Source: Maniola hyperantus
Lineage: Eukaryota; Arthropoda; Insecta; Lepidoptera; Nymphalidae
Assembly (NCBI RefSeq): GCF_902806685.2
Contig: NC_048555.1
Coordinates: 8,246,001-8,310,000 of the forward strand
Length of the DNA stretch: 64,000 nt
Direction: 5' to 3'
Made by a program: the position numbers and the translations under genes. Shown one piece after another: positions 32,739 to 42,276 of this stretch; positions within the stretch are counted from its first letter, which is position 1, and each line of letters begins with the position of its first letter. The notes under the pieces were generated by a model that saw only the letters and a list, made by a program, of their open reading frames with translations, was not told the DNA's origin and did not search any database.

Positions 32739-33045
32739 GCTAGTGATTAGGCCGTCCGCCTTCTAATCGGAGGGCGGGGGTTCGATCCCGAGCACGTACC
32801 TCTAACTTTTCGGAGTTATGTGCGTTTTAAGTAATTAAATATGACTTGATTTAACTTGTAAGGAAAACATCGTGAGGAAGCCTGCATGCCTGAGAGTTCT
32901 TCATAATGTTCTCAAAGGTGTGTGAAGTCTACGATTCCGCACATGGCCATCGTGGTAGACTATGGCCAAAACCCTTCTCTCTGAGAGGAGATCCGTGCAC
33001 TGTAGTGAGGCGGTGATGGGTTGATAATGATGATTATGATGATTA
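32739..33045 (+). mobile_element. SINE S2, reference copy
   Basis: The tRNA-like head carries an excellent box B, GGTTCGATCCC (32779-32789). The S2 body follows (CTAACTTTTCGGAGTTATG, GGAAAACATCGTGAGGAAGC, GTGTGTGAAGTCTACG), then a tail GTTGATAATGATGATTATGA. The tail resembles the TGATGA tail of the RTE-type LINE in this window, which suggests that LINE as the mobilising partner. Confidence 0.85.
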
Positions 33046-33082
33046 ATATTTAGATTAACCGTAATCAATTTTTTTTTGATTG

Positions 33083-33268
33083 TATTATTGTCTTTTCTGT
33101 CTGTCAGTCTTTCTGCACTCATTCTGCTAGCTTTTCACGGCAAATCCGTTTAACCGATTTTGACGAAAGGCACAGAGATAGCTTGCATTTCTTATGGTAC
33201 TTACTATTTACATTGGAATTTTAAAAAAAAACTAAACCCACTCTGACTAATTCGCGGGCATCATCTGT
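33083..33268 (+). mobile_element. Helitron-like HelB, decayed
   Basis: GTCTGTCAGTCTTTCTGCAC microsatellite end, the block TTTTCACGGCAAATCCG, then ACCGATTTTGACGAAAGGC, and the terminal module TTCGCGGGCATCATCTG with the CTAG mutated. Confidence 0.7.
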
Positions 33269-34949
33269 GTGTATGTAAAATCTGACAAATATACTTATTA
33301 AGAAAGAAAGAAATCTTTTTATTTGATTTATATTACTGTATCTATATGTAAAGTAGTGAATAAATTTCAATGTGAATATATCAGCCCCTATAAAAGCTTT
33401 TCACAACATTTAAATATGCTCATTTTATAAATAAAACTTATTCTTAAATTAAACAAACCCTGATTAAATATTGCTTGAGAACACACGAGTCTTATTCTAC
33501 TCAATAAAGTTAATAAGAACATTTATTCAAGTTAAGAAGTTCTATCAGTCGACGGAAATTCAAAAGAGCCAAGAACAAGGCAGCGCTTGGTCTATAGCAG
33601 ACGCCCGTAACCGTTGGAAAGCTCAAATAAAACTTTCCGGTTAGGAAGCAAATCCGCAGAACAGATGTCGCCAACATTTTCTACCAATAAAATCTTTTTC
33701 GAGCACGTTTACCCGCTTTGAGCGAAAGCAGTCAACAGGTGGCCCCTTTTATCAATTTGAATGTAATTGCCGTTTAGAGCGTTTTTGAAACTCTCGGGTC
33801 TGCTATTCATGGAGTGGCTATTGAAAGTTTCTCTACGAAAAGATTGGTTGCAAGAGGTAAATGATGATATCGTGTTGGGAATATTAAACCGTCCTTTATG
33901 ATTACGATTATTATTATTACCGTTAAGATATTTTTTTCTTATTCTAATGAAGATGAGAGGCAAAATAATTTAAACAAAAATATTATATTGTGAAACCTAG
34001 AGCATTAGGTATCCCTCGTACTCTTCGGTTTCGACTGGTTAAATACCTTTAAAGCTGCGTTTCTACGGTTATAGTAAAACAATTTTGTCTGACTGTGTAT
34101 TTACACTGCCAAGCTTAGAATAATTAATAGCAGTTATGCAATCCATATATTAACAAATAAACAGACAAACTTTACAATTTTACAATAGTAGAAATAATAA
34201 CCCAAGAAACCATAATAACTAAACTATTAACTCTACTTAACACGCTACAAGTTTGCATTGCAACGTGGCAGCGTGGAGAATAATCACTAACAGACGTTAA
34301 GCCCATAGCTATAGCTTTTAGCGTTGAAAGCGGAGCGAGCCAGAGTCAATTAACACTTAAGCCGACATCTGACCCAAAGGTGCACCACTACTGCCAAAAT
34401 GCCAACCAATTAGTGTGAGAGCCGGTGAATTCAGAATAATTTAGTGTAGATTGATGTTACATACGGGCGGTTCAATGCCTATATGCCTTGCATATTTTTT
34501 TTTCAAATACAGTTGATTTTACGAGATTCTGATAATTGTTGACAGTTTTAAAATCTCGTGATTCTCGCGGGAGCTCTTTGATCGGCTCGGGAGCTCGGGA
34601 GATCATTTTTACGGGATAAAATGATCATTTTTTTTTAATTCAGGGTATAAGCTATCTTCTTGGTGACCGATCAATTTACAAAAAACAAATAACAAAGTTT
34701 CATTCCACAAACAACATTTGGCAAAATTAGGATTCATTTTATAATCGTTATAGAACTTCTGGTTCTACAAATCACTTGAGAAAACAAATTACCAGACAAA
34801 TAGTCATTTCCGATTTAGCTGTTTTTTTCGTGGTTTTTGTAATTTTCCAAAAACGACAACGAATACCAAGGTGTGAAATAAATATTTTTTTTGGAAAATC
34901 CACCGGATAAATAAATGGAAAATAAAATTAGAATGGTATTTTTTTATGT
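33269..34949. other. Long unique stretch
   Basis: Includes a GAAA-run followed by TCTTTTTATTTG (33303-33330) resembling a LINE tail. The stretch 33540-33960 contains an 84-codon minus-strand frame without domain. Around 34545-34680 is decayed HelB-like sequence (TCGCGGGAGCTCTTTGAT). No gene. Confidence 0.35.
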
Positions 34950-35132
34950 TTTTTTAAACTCTTTGATTTCCCGGGATAAAAAGAAGCCTGTGTCACTCTC
35001 TAGGTCTTTATCTATAACCATGCAAAAAATCACGTCAATCCGTTGCTCCGTTGCGAAATGATTGAAGGACAAACCAACAAACCAATAAACCAACAAACAA
35101 ACACACTTTCGCAGTTATAATATGGGTAATGA
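34950..35132 (-). mobile_element. Helitron-like HelB, TTTG type
   Basis: TTAAACTCTTTGATTTCCCG, ATGCAAAAAATCACGTCAAT, GAAGGACAAACCAACAAACC and CACTTTCGCAGTTATAATAT in the order of the HelB subfamily at 46979. The CTAG-proximal module is eroded. Confidence 0.75.
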
Positions 35133-35539
35133 TTATATATGGATAGCTGTTGCATTCTAATTTAGAAGAAAAAACAAAACATTATTTTAAGATCCAGAAG
35201 TGTAGTACGTCCCTAATTTATCAGTAACCCTTCAAACAGAATAGCAACGCACATAAGTCATAGCCCCCTTTAGAATCACGTGAGATCTTAACTTAGGCTT
35301 TAGGTTGTCAAGCATCAGATAAGCTGGCATCGGGCTAATAGCTTGCCAATTAATCTAAGAGCCAGTTGAATTAAAAACTGCACTATAAATAACTCACTAT
35401 ACAACGCTGCTCGATGGCTCCAATTACGAGACATCACTTTGCCACCTTATAATGAATGTAAGTAGGTAGTCCAAACAAATAAATTACACTGTATGTTGGA
35501 GGATAAAAATTTAAAATACTAAAAGTGAAAACCGGTAGT
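35133..35539. other. Unique stretch
   Basis: I see no gene or repeat. Confidence 0.35.
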
Positions 35540-35634
35540 CCAGCACAATCAGTGCGATACATCTCTCTCAACGCTTTGTCGATAAAAACCCGCAACAAAG
35601 CTGATGTGTTATTGTTGTATTGATTGTGCTTGGG
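35540..35634. mobile_element. Short MITE M9, copy 2
   Basis: CCAGCACAATCA at the left and TGATTGTGCTTGGG at the right form short inverted termini. The interior AGTGCGATACATCTCTC matches 21137-21155. Confidence 0.55.
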
Positions 35635-35654
35635 CTGAAAATTTATGCGATTAG

Positions 35655-35858
35655 CTGCTGCCCGCGAATTCATTCGGCTGGATTTAGGTTTTTAAAAATC
35701 CCGTGGGAACTTTTTGATTTTCCGGGATAAAAAGTAGCCATGTCTTTGATTTTACCCATGCAAAAATCACGGTGGGACGGTCCGTTGCTCCTTTGCAACG
35801 TGATTGAAGGACAAACCAATAAACACACTTTCGCATGTATGTATAATATGGGTAGTGA
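35655..35858 (-). mobile_element. Helitron-like HelB, TTTG type
   Basis: CTGCCCGCGAATTCATTCGG, then AAATCCCGTGGGAACTTTTT, GATTTTCCGGGATAAAAAGT, GAAGGACAAACCAATAAAC, and a 5' end with GCATGTATGTATAATATGG. The CTAG terminus is mutated. Confidence 0.75.
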
Positions 35859-35926
35859 TTTTATTTTAACTTTCAGTTTATATCACAGCTAGACATACCT
35901 ACGTAGAACTTTAATCCACTCATGAA

Positions 35927-36060
35927 GTTTACTCGCGGCTTAAAGTGGTTTACTATCGGAAGTCCCATCCTGCGGTCTGTGCTAACTCCACATTCCACGC
36001 TCAGTTTACGCCAAGTTTCATGTCATTTCCAGCACTCGAGGAATCTTTTCAACTTTCCAA
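35927..36060. repeat. R8 repeat, copy 1
   Basis: Aligns by eye with 36930-37065: TTTACTCGC, GGAAGTCC, CGGTCTG, GCTAACTC, CGCCAAGTTTCATGTCA and CTCGAGGAATCTTTT recur in the same order with changes. The two overlapping open frames here (73 and 78 codons) are not preserved in the second copy. Confidence 0.6.
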
Positions 36061-36349
36061 CAACGAGACGTTTTGTTTTGTATTCTCGCACTTGGAAGGA
36101 AAAGTTGATCATTGTTTACGAAAACACAGCTGGTGCAGCGAGCTGGATGTCATCTTGATTAGTTAATTGATTGATCGTATAAAATAATGTAGCCATCGTA
36201 ATTTTCGCTCAGTTTTCGTCATGAAGTAGTAGGTCCAGCTCCATATTGTAATTAAGAGGTAGTAAACTTACATAATTATGATGATGAAAAATAAATTAAA
36301 TTTATAAGAAAAAAAATATTGCAGTATAATTATTATTACATTTTTTGTT
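36061..36349. other. Unique stretch
   Basis: I see no gene or repeat. Confidence 0.3.
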
Positions 36350-36641
36350 CAGATACAAGTTAGCCCTTGACTGCAATCTCACCTGGTGGTAAGTGACGAT
36401 GCAGTCTAAGATGGAAGTGGGCTAACCTAAAATGCCGCTTTCTACACGGAATCGTACCGGAACGGTAAATCGCTTGGCGGCACGGCTTTTCCGGTAGGAT
36501 GGTAACTGGCCACGATCGAAGCCTTCCACTAGACCAGACCAGAAAGTCAGAATTATAAAATTCCAAATCCCTGCCAGGAATCAAACCCGGGACCTCCCAC
36601 TAAATAAGACCACAGAGCTTATACCACTGCGCCAGAGAGGT
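36350..36641 (-). mobile_element. SINE S3, reference copy
   Basis: Minus-strand SINE. The head at the right (complement of 36560-36641) has a CTGGCGCAGTGGTATAAG box A region and box B GGTTTGATTCC (complement of 36578-36588). The body contains GGCTTCGATCGTGGCCAGTT-like sequence and ACGGTACGATTCCG complements. The 3' end at the left carries the AGTTAGCCCTTGACTGCAAT complement. The 74-codon frame on this strand is incidental. Confidence 0.85.
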
Positions 36642-36929
36642 TGCCAAAATTATTAGCTCTAAATGTAACTTAAGATGTAATAGGAAAAAGTGGTGGGACC
36701 ACGGACTCTTCACGGTACCTAGTTGACAAATTGCGACATCGTTTCTATAATTTGTTATTGACGTGTGAGACCACGCATAAGGAGTTCAGTAGCCATGTTA
36801 GTTGATAAAAACTTTGGCGGGCTTTTTTTATTTTTCACGTCCACTATTCATACAATCGTTTTCATCTATCCAGTATTTTTTTAATTAATTTAACACAGCT
36901 GGCCATCGGATTTAAATCCGCAGGTGGCT
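36642..36929. other. Unique stretch
   Basis: I see no gene or repeat. Confidence 0.3.
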
Positions 36930-37085
36930 TAAGTTTACTCGCAGAAGATCTAAGTAGTTTACGAGCGGAAGTCCTGTCGCGTCGCTTCGGTCTGCACTAA
37001 CTCGATATCGCACGTTCACTTCATGCCAAGTTTGATGTCACTTCCGCTGCTCGCGAAATCTTTTACAAGTCAGTAGCTATGCAGC
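36930..37085. repeat. R8 repeat, copy 2
   Basis: Second copy of the segment at 35927-36060, extended by CTTTTACAAGTCAGTAGCTA. The extension also resembles 28512-28530 (TGCAAGTCAGTAGCTAT), so R8 is probably an old dispersed family rather than a simple duplication. Confidence 0.6.
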
Positions 37086-37432
37086 AACAAGTATGTAGTT
37101 TCGTTTAAAGATTTCGAGCAAAGATTTTGTTTGTATATTGGAATTTAAAAGTTATAGTAATAGTTATTTGGCAAAAAAGAGCCAATTATTCGTCGATTTT
37201 CATTTTATTGCTGAAATTCTTTAATTCACTTAAACAATTGTGTATTAAAATAAATCATTTTAAGAATGATGAGATTCGTCCGAGTTGATTTAAAGTAAAG
37301 GTTTAGTTTTTAAAATTCAATATAAAATAGGCACGGTATGTTCGCGCTCCCGATCGAGTCGAGCGACTGCAGCAATAAGCTGAGGCAGCGCCCCGTTCGG
37401 TCAACATAGACACTAAGCTAGTTTTAAGAAGT
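37086..37432. other. Unique stretch
   Basis: I see no gene or repeat. Confidence 0.3.
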
Positions 37433-37560
37433 GGGTGCCTGGGTCTTGGGGAACCAGGGAGCATGGACACTGGTCGGCTCCTTGGTTCCCCAGGGACTAC
37501 GGCACCCTACCTGTTTGTACCTATTTGTAAATTTGGCTGAATAAAAGGTTTTTATTATTA
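37433..37560 (+). mobile_element. Retroelement-like 3' end: stem-loop plus poly(A) signal
   Basis: The stem GGGTGCC/GGCACCC (outer) and CTTGGGGAACCAGGGAGC against GCTCCTTGGTTCCCCAG (37445-37462 and 37477-37493) form a ~75-base hairpin. About 40 bases downstream is GAATAAAAGGTTTTTATTAT, an AATAAA-type signal. This is what a LINE or SINE 3' terminus would look like, but the upstream part is not identifiable. Confidence 0.5.
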
Positions 37561-37690
37561 AAATTCCGTGATAACTCTTTGATATTCCGGGATTAAAAAT
37601 AGCCTAGATAAATATAATACAATCCTGTACCAAATGTCAAAATTAACTAAACGAGCCTGTAAAAATCGTAAGCTAAAAAAATTAAAAGAC
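37561..37690 (-). mobile_element. HelB remnant
   Basis: AAATTCCGTGATAACTCTTT, then GATATTCCGGGATTAAAAAT and AGCCTAGA, follows the HelB 3' body. The rest is eroded. Confidence 0.5.
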
Positions 37691-38279
37691 AAACATCTCT
37701 AAAACCATCTTTCCATTATTGCCTCTCTAATGAAACCGGTTTGGGCCACATCAGTAGGACGGTTTCAAAGTCTATAACGGACACAGTTGGTAACATTTTT
37801 TGTGTTTTATATGTATTAAGATACATATAAACATTAAGATACATTAACATACATAGTATCTTGTAGTAAGCATATACTTTTGAAACTTAAGTAGATACTT
37901 TTTATTTCAAAGAGTTTATAAAGATACTCCCCATTAACTTAGATACGGGTACTTGTAATGTGATGTGCTTATAATAGGCTAACGTATTCTACTATAAAAT
38001 GTTTACACCTCCCGATTGGAGGCATTTAAGAGGAAGCTACCGTCGCATTTACCCGGTCATTAAGCATAAAAGCAAACGGCTCTATTAAAGCTGAATTGAT
38101 GAGTGTAAAGCAATCCGGTTTAAATGCCGGACGGGCGGGACTCAATCTGGGAACACGGTATAAAAGCGGCATTAAAACGCTCAAGTCGCCGCCGCTGGAG
38201 CGTCTGCGGTTCGAACTCATCTGTGGCCTAAGGACAAGCGTGAGCGATTAATATGATCTTTCAAATTTTTAATTCCTAT
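37691..38279. other. Unique stretch with TATA-containing island
   Basis: A GC-richer repeat-free segment at 38010-38235 includes GGTATAAAAGCGGC (TATA-like, near 38157) followed by CGCCGCCGCTGGAGCG. It might be a promoter or a conserved element. There is no downstream gene that I can recognise on either strand. Confidence 0.3.
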
Positions 38280-38376
38280 ACAAGTTAGCCCTTGACTGCT
38301 CACACCTGGTGGTATGTGATGATGCAGTCTACGATGGAAGAGGGCTAACGTGGAACATTAAACCCATACCCCTATG
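38280..38376 (-). mobile_element. SINE S3, 3' fragment
   Basis: ACAAGTTAGCCCTTGACTGC, GTGATGATGCAGTCTACG and AAACCCATACCCCTATGC match the S3 3' end. Confidence 0.7.
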
Positions 38377-38685
38377 CAGATACTCTAAATTTATTTTAGC
38401 GAAAAATAACAGAATCAGCGTCATTGTACGTAATAATATTCGTCGCTCTGAAGTTCTTGAAATGCCTGAAATGTTTTCACTTTGTACCACAGCCGACAAG
38501 GGCGGTTATTATACCCCAATAATAATATGATCGGAGTTTGCATAATGCCGTCGTAAGGGACGACTCGCCGCATATTTGAAAAGTTGCGAACTGAACGATA
38601 TGAATGCAGCGACTTCAAACGACTTGAACTTCAAGTGCAGATTTGTTAGCAAACTATGGTGAAACTATTTTAATACTTAGTGATA
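38377..38685. other. Unique stretch
   Basis: I see no gene or repeat. Confidence 0.3.
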
Positions 38686-38946
38686 AAAACCGAAGTGCGA
38701 GTTGGACTCGCGTACGAAGGGTTCAGTGCTATCGCATAAGATACAACACTTTTTTTTTAATTTTCATGGCGGCCATTTCTTGTTTTTTAATATTAATTGT
38801 TGTTATAGCGGCAAGAAATAAAATTTCAACTCTGTATCTATTACGATTCAGAAGATAAAGCCCGCTGACAGACAGATGGACGGACGGCTGGTCAGCGGAG
38901 GTTTCTATAGGTTCTTGTTGGCACATTTCGGGTACAGAACCCTATA
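38686..38946 (-). mobile_element. R5 repeat (R4 relative)
   Basis: AAAACCGAAGTGCGAGTTGG at one end and GGTACAGAACCCTATAAA at the other, with GACAGACAGATGGACGGACGG between. The ends are those of R4, but the interior (ATGGCGGCCATTTCTTG, CAACTCTGTATCTATTACG) differs. Small open frames on both strands have no domain. Confidence 0.65.
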
Positions 38947-39138
38947 AATCGCCCAGTGCAACTAAACAAGTTTTTACTTCAACAATACCAAAAAGTAAAG
39001 TAGGTTCAATCAAATGTTTACAAAGTATTCATTATGAGAATAAAATCGAAACATTTCTAATAAGAGGCGAGTATACTTGTCTTTCGAGGGACGTGACGCC
39101 TACTTGTGACAACGCATATCAATCGATTGCGATTGTTA

Positions 39139-39640
39139 AGTAACGTTGACACAAGTCTGTAACTGGATGGGTGACCAAATTCGGAGGTCCAAATTCGGCC
39201 TTTTCTTTACCTCCACTTCTCGGAGAGCACGTCAAGCCGTTTGGTCCCGGTTATGATCACTAAAATGCATTATTATTCCAAGATAACTCCTGATATTACC
39301 TATGTGATTTATTGAAAGGAGTCACGACCCTCAGCAATGACTATAAAGACGACTGTAAAGAAAAGAAGAAATATTCTTATATAACACACACAGACACACA
39401 TACACTCACACATACATATGTTGTGAATCACCTACTAGGTATTTTTACTAGTTAATTGACTTTTATATTTTCATATTATTATATTATTGTAAAGCTTGTT
39501 TAAATTATCAAACGTACTGTTATAAATTTATAATTAATATCTATTTAAGTAATCTGTAAAAAAAAATCCTATTGTAAAATTATATTGCATGTATCGCTGT
39601 TGATTGCAAATAAACGAATAAAATAAAATAAAATAAAGAT
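39139..39640 (+). mobile_element. Probable retroelement 3' region
   Basis: Starts near AACGTTGACACAAGTCTG, TAACTGGATGGGTGACC and GAGGTCC. It runs through an ACACACACAGACACACA microsatellite (39387-39412) to AATAAACGAATAAAATAAAA and an A-rich tail. A fragment of the same family is at 46545-46640. GGATGGGTGACC is also part of the 5S rRNA sequence, so a 5S-derived SINE is conceivable, but the 5S head is not seen. Confidence 0.45.
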
Positions 39641-40149
39641 CTCCTTCGACTTAGCGTTTTGTCACCTAGTAGAGAGTCCGCTTTCTTCTATAAAAATACG
39701 ACGTGTTTTTACCTCACAACCAAGTCTCATGATGCTCTGTAGAGCTTATGCTACTTTATACTACTAATGATACGACTATAGTCTATACGTATAAACGTGT
39801 GTGACATCACGGACGGGACGCGCCAGACAAATATTTTTCCATTTCCTCGCAGACCCTCCGATTCCGGCTTTGAGTACTTATGGGCCCTGATACACTCATT
39901 GCGGTGCTTATTGCTTATTTCTATTTCCGACCAATGGACGTTCCGGTTTTTTTATATTGTCCTCGAAATCGACACCGGAATTTTCAATTAGCTTAAAGGA
40001 AACTTAAGGTATAAAAATTATCTTTTTTTCGTTGAACCAAGTTTTACATGTGAAGTAAATTTTTCGTAACGACAAAGTTTTTTTTAATACTTATCTTTTT
40101 GTCCCTTTTGTATTAGATTACATTTTTAATATATAAATTAGGTAGGTAT
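39641..40149. other. Unique stretch
   Basis: I see no gene or repeat. Confidence 0.3.
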
Positions 40150-40365
40150 ATAAATTTGGGGTTGGACGATGGGGTCCCGAGGTGCTGGAATGGCGACTTC
40201 GCAATGGAAGACGCAGTGTTGGAAGACCCCCCCCCCAACTAGGTGAACGGACGACATCAGACGAGTCGCAGGGAGCCGCTGGATTCAGGCTGCACAAGAC
40301 ACACGTGGCGTAGGTCAAGAGACCTATGTCCAGCAGTGGACGTCTATCGGTTGATGATGATAGAT
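40150..40365 (+). mobile_element. RTE-type LINE, 3' terminal fragment
   Basis: GGGGTCCCGAGGTGCTGGAA, the CACTAGGTGGACTGACGAC-equivalent block, GGGAGCCGCTGGATTCAGGC, CAGCAGTGGACGTCTATCGG and a TTGATGATGAT tail. Contains a run of ten Cs (about 40229-40238) where other copies are not C-rich. A 140-codon minus-strand frame covering this and the fold-back to the right is an artefact. Confidence 0.75.
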
Positions 40366-40483
40366 TTGTGGATGTACAACAATTCAATTTATTGCATGCC
40401 GTTTGTACACATATATGTTTGACCAATTTAAAATATGAGGCAAAATGCCTGCCTGAACTTAATGTTATAAAGGTCTTCGAGAA

Positions 40484-40643
40484 TAGTGCGCGACAGGTCC
40501 AGATGGCAATCGGGGTGTGAGGCGTGGGGACGTCTCGCACAGCCGCACGTCACCCGCTCTTGCCCGCACCGAGTGAGCGCGGGGGCTCTGCGAGTGTGCG
40601 GGATGTCCCCATCCCGACTGCCATTTCGACCTGTCATGTACTA
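40484..40643. mobile_element. M2 GC-rich fold-back element, copy 3
   Basis: TAGTGCGCGACAGGTCC at the left and ACCTGTCATGTACTA at the right. The interior GGGGACGTCTCGCACAGCCG pairs with CGAGTGTGCGGGATGTCCCC. Length 160 bp, as in copy 1. TA follows on the right. Confidence 0.85.
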
Positions 40644-41114
40644 TAGGTAGGTGTTCTAAACTAAGGATTCTTGCACCAATGATCAGTATACTACACTGGG
40701 CGTTATGCGTAGTTTTCCAGAAATAGAAATTCCTAAAAAGCAAAAATAACTATACCAAAGTAGAGAAGTGTTAAGTGGATAGATTTCTTGAGAATGCATT
40801 AGCGGGCGTAGCCTGGGTACAAAGCAATATCGATCAGCAAACAAACCGAAAGCCAGGTGTCCCCCGGACAAACAGGCGACCCTCGGCTCCTCAGCGACCC
40901 ACTCCCGCCAAGGCCCCCAATCCCCCAGGCTTGGGCCCCTACATCAAAATGACGGAAATCCCATATTGCCTACCGCGACGACGGAAGTACAATTTTATAA
41001 GTTAAGGGATTTGTGTCAATATTTTACTAGGATAGGTAGGTTACATACGTATAAGGATACGTCATTTTATTCAAAGTTATGTTGCGTTGTACTTTATTAA
41101 CTGTCCATACAGAA
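40644..41114. other. Unique stretch with C-rich block
   Basis: Positions 40855-40955 are C-rich (CCTCAGCGACCCACTCCCGC and onwards). The 76-codon frame crossing it is proline-rich with no domain. I cannot tell whether this is an exon fragment or repeat debris. Confidence 0.3.
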
Positions 41115-41308
41115 TGACTCCTCACGCGCCATGTTAACTTTATGGGTCAACTGTCATGTCAAAGGTACGGTTCACCTTTAAAATAAGGACTGAAATCATA
41201 GTTTTGACATGAAATTTGACACAAAAAGTTAAAATAGCGTGTGAGGAGTTAAATTTTACGCGTTATATTATAAAACCCATAGAGTTAAAATGGCGCGTGA
41301 GGAGTCAT
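41115..41308. mobile_element. MITE M5, copy 2, with doubled right end
   Basis: Left end ATGACTCCTCACGCGCC; the right end has two complements of it, at 41228-41250 and 41284-41308. The core shares TCAACTGTCATGTCAAA with copy 1. The outer right end matches the left end better than the inner one does, so the element may have been extended or hit by a second copy. Confidence 0.75.
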
Positions 41309-41850
41309 TTTTACGGACTATACCTACTTTTGATTCATGGAACATAATAATGCTACGCCACTAGACACGACTCTGTACTCTGTACCCCGACAGATTTGTT
41401 AATCGCGCCAGAAATTTACCGCCAAATTGTTAAGTAAGTATTTTTGTTAGCCCCTTGTTTGAAATTCGTAAATATATCAAGATTTATGGAATACATTTTA
41501 ACGCTTCCGGAACAGGAAAAATACGACAATGCGATCGGGTAAGGATGAAGTTACAAAAGGGAACTTTGTCTTTGTTGGGCATGTTTGGATAGGTTTGTGA
41601 TACGTAAAAACTTGTAAATTATATGATATAAAATACCGCGTAACTGATATACGAGTACTTAGCAGAACTTTCTTTTGTAATAGAAATAGTGAGCAAAGGA
41701 GCAGACAGGTATATTTATCCTTTTCACTTTATGTAGCCGAAAATTAGTGTATTTTTTGTTTAACTCACTCGACATACCTATATAGTTATTTCTAGAAAAT
41801 TTATACACAGGCAACGAAACTTTGTATTGGTATTGATATAATATATTATA
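41309..41850. other. Unique stretch
   Basis: I see no gene or repeat. Confidence 0.3.
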
Positions 41851-41927
41851 TCTATATTTATATAAAAGGAAAAGTTGACTGACTGACTGACTGATCTATC
41901 AACGCAAGAGTCGCGGGCATAAGCTAG
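41851..41927 (+). mobile_element. HelA, 77-bp deletion derivative
   Basis: The 5' terminus TATATTTATATAAAAGGAAA and a GACT microsatellite are joined directly to the 3' terminus GAGTCGCGGGCATAAGCTAG (CTAG 41924-41927). Both ends are kept while the whole body is gone. Confidence 0.8.
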
Positions 41928-42048
41928 TTTTACAATAAAATCAAGTGTGCAATAGATTCAATAGACTCGTAGGTACTCGCGAATAGAGAATGCTCCAATT
42001 TCACCTCACCACTTTTACCCATATTTTCCCTTTCACCTATATTTATAA

Positions 42049-42276
42049 CTAGCATTTTCCCGTTACTTCGTCCGCGTGGACAACACAAATTTCACACCCC
42101 TATTTTACCCCTTTAGGGGTTTAATTTTTAAAAATCCTTTCTTAGTGGATGTCTACGTCATAATAGCTACTCGTAGATGCATGCCCAGCCCGATCCGTCC
42201 AGTAATTTGAGCTGTGCGCTGATAGATCAGTCAGTCATTCAGTCAGTCAGTCGGTCAGTCAGCTTTTCCTTTTAAG
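42049..42276 (-). mobile_element. Helitron-like HelA, complete
   Basis: CTAG at 42049-42052, hairpin terminus with CTTCGTCCGCGTGG, body TTAGTGGATGTCTACGTCAT, CAGT microsatellite with substitutions (42227-42262), and T-rich 5' end. Confidence 0.8.

Noticed and set aside
32739..32800. Possible functional tRNA gene with a perfect box B
   Set aside because: The tRNA-like head runs into the S2 SINE body, which is repeated elsewhere with the same head. No intact cloverleaf.
38150..38235. Core promoter (GGTATAAAAGCGGC followed by GC-rich DNA)
   Set aside because: No downstream coding sequence or initiator could be supported, so it is mentioned only as part of a unique island.
40118..40540. 140-codon open frame, the second longest in the window, minus strand
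   Set aside because: It reads antisense through the 3' end of an RTE-type LINE and into an M2 fold-back element. Its Pro/Arg/Ser-rich composition follows from GC-rich repeat DNA.
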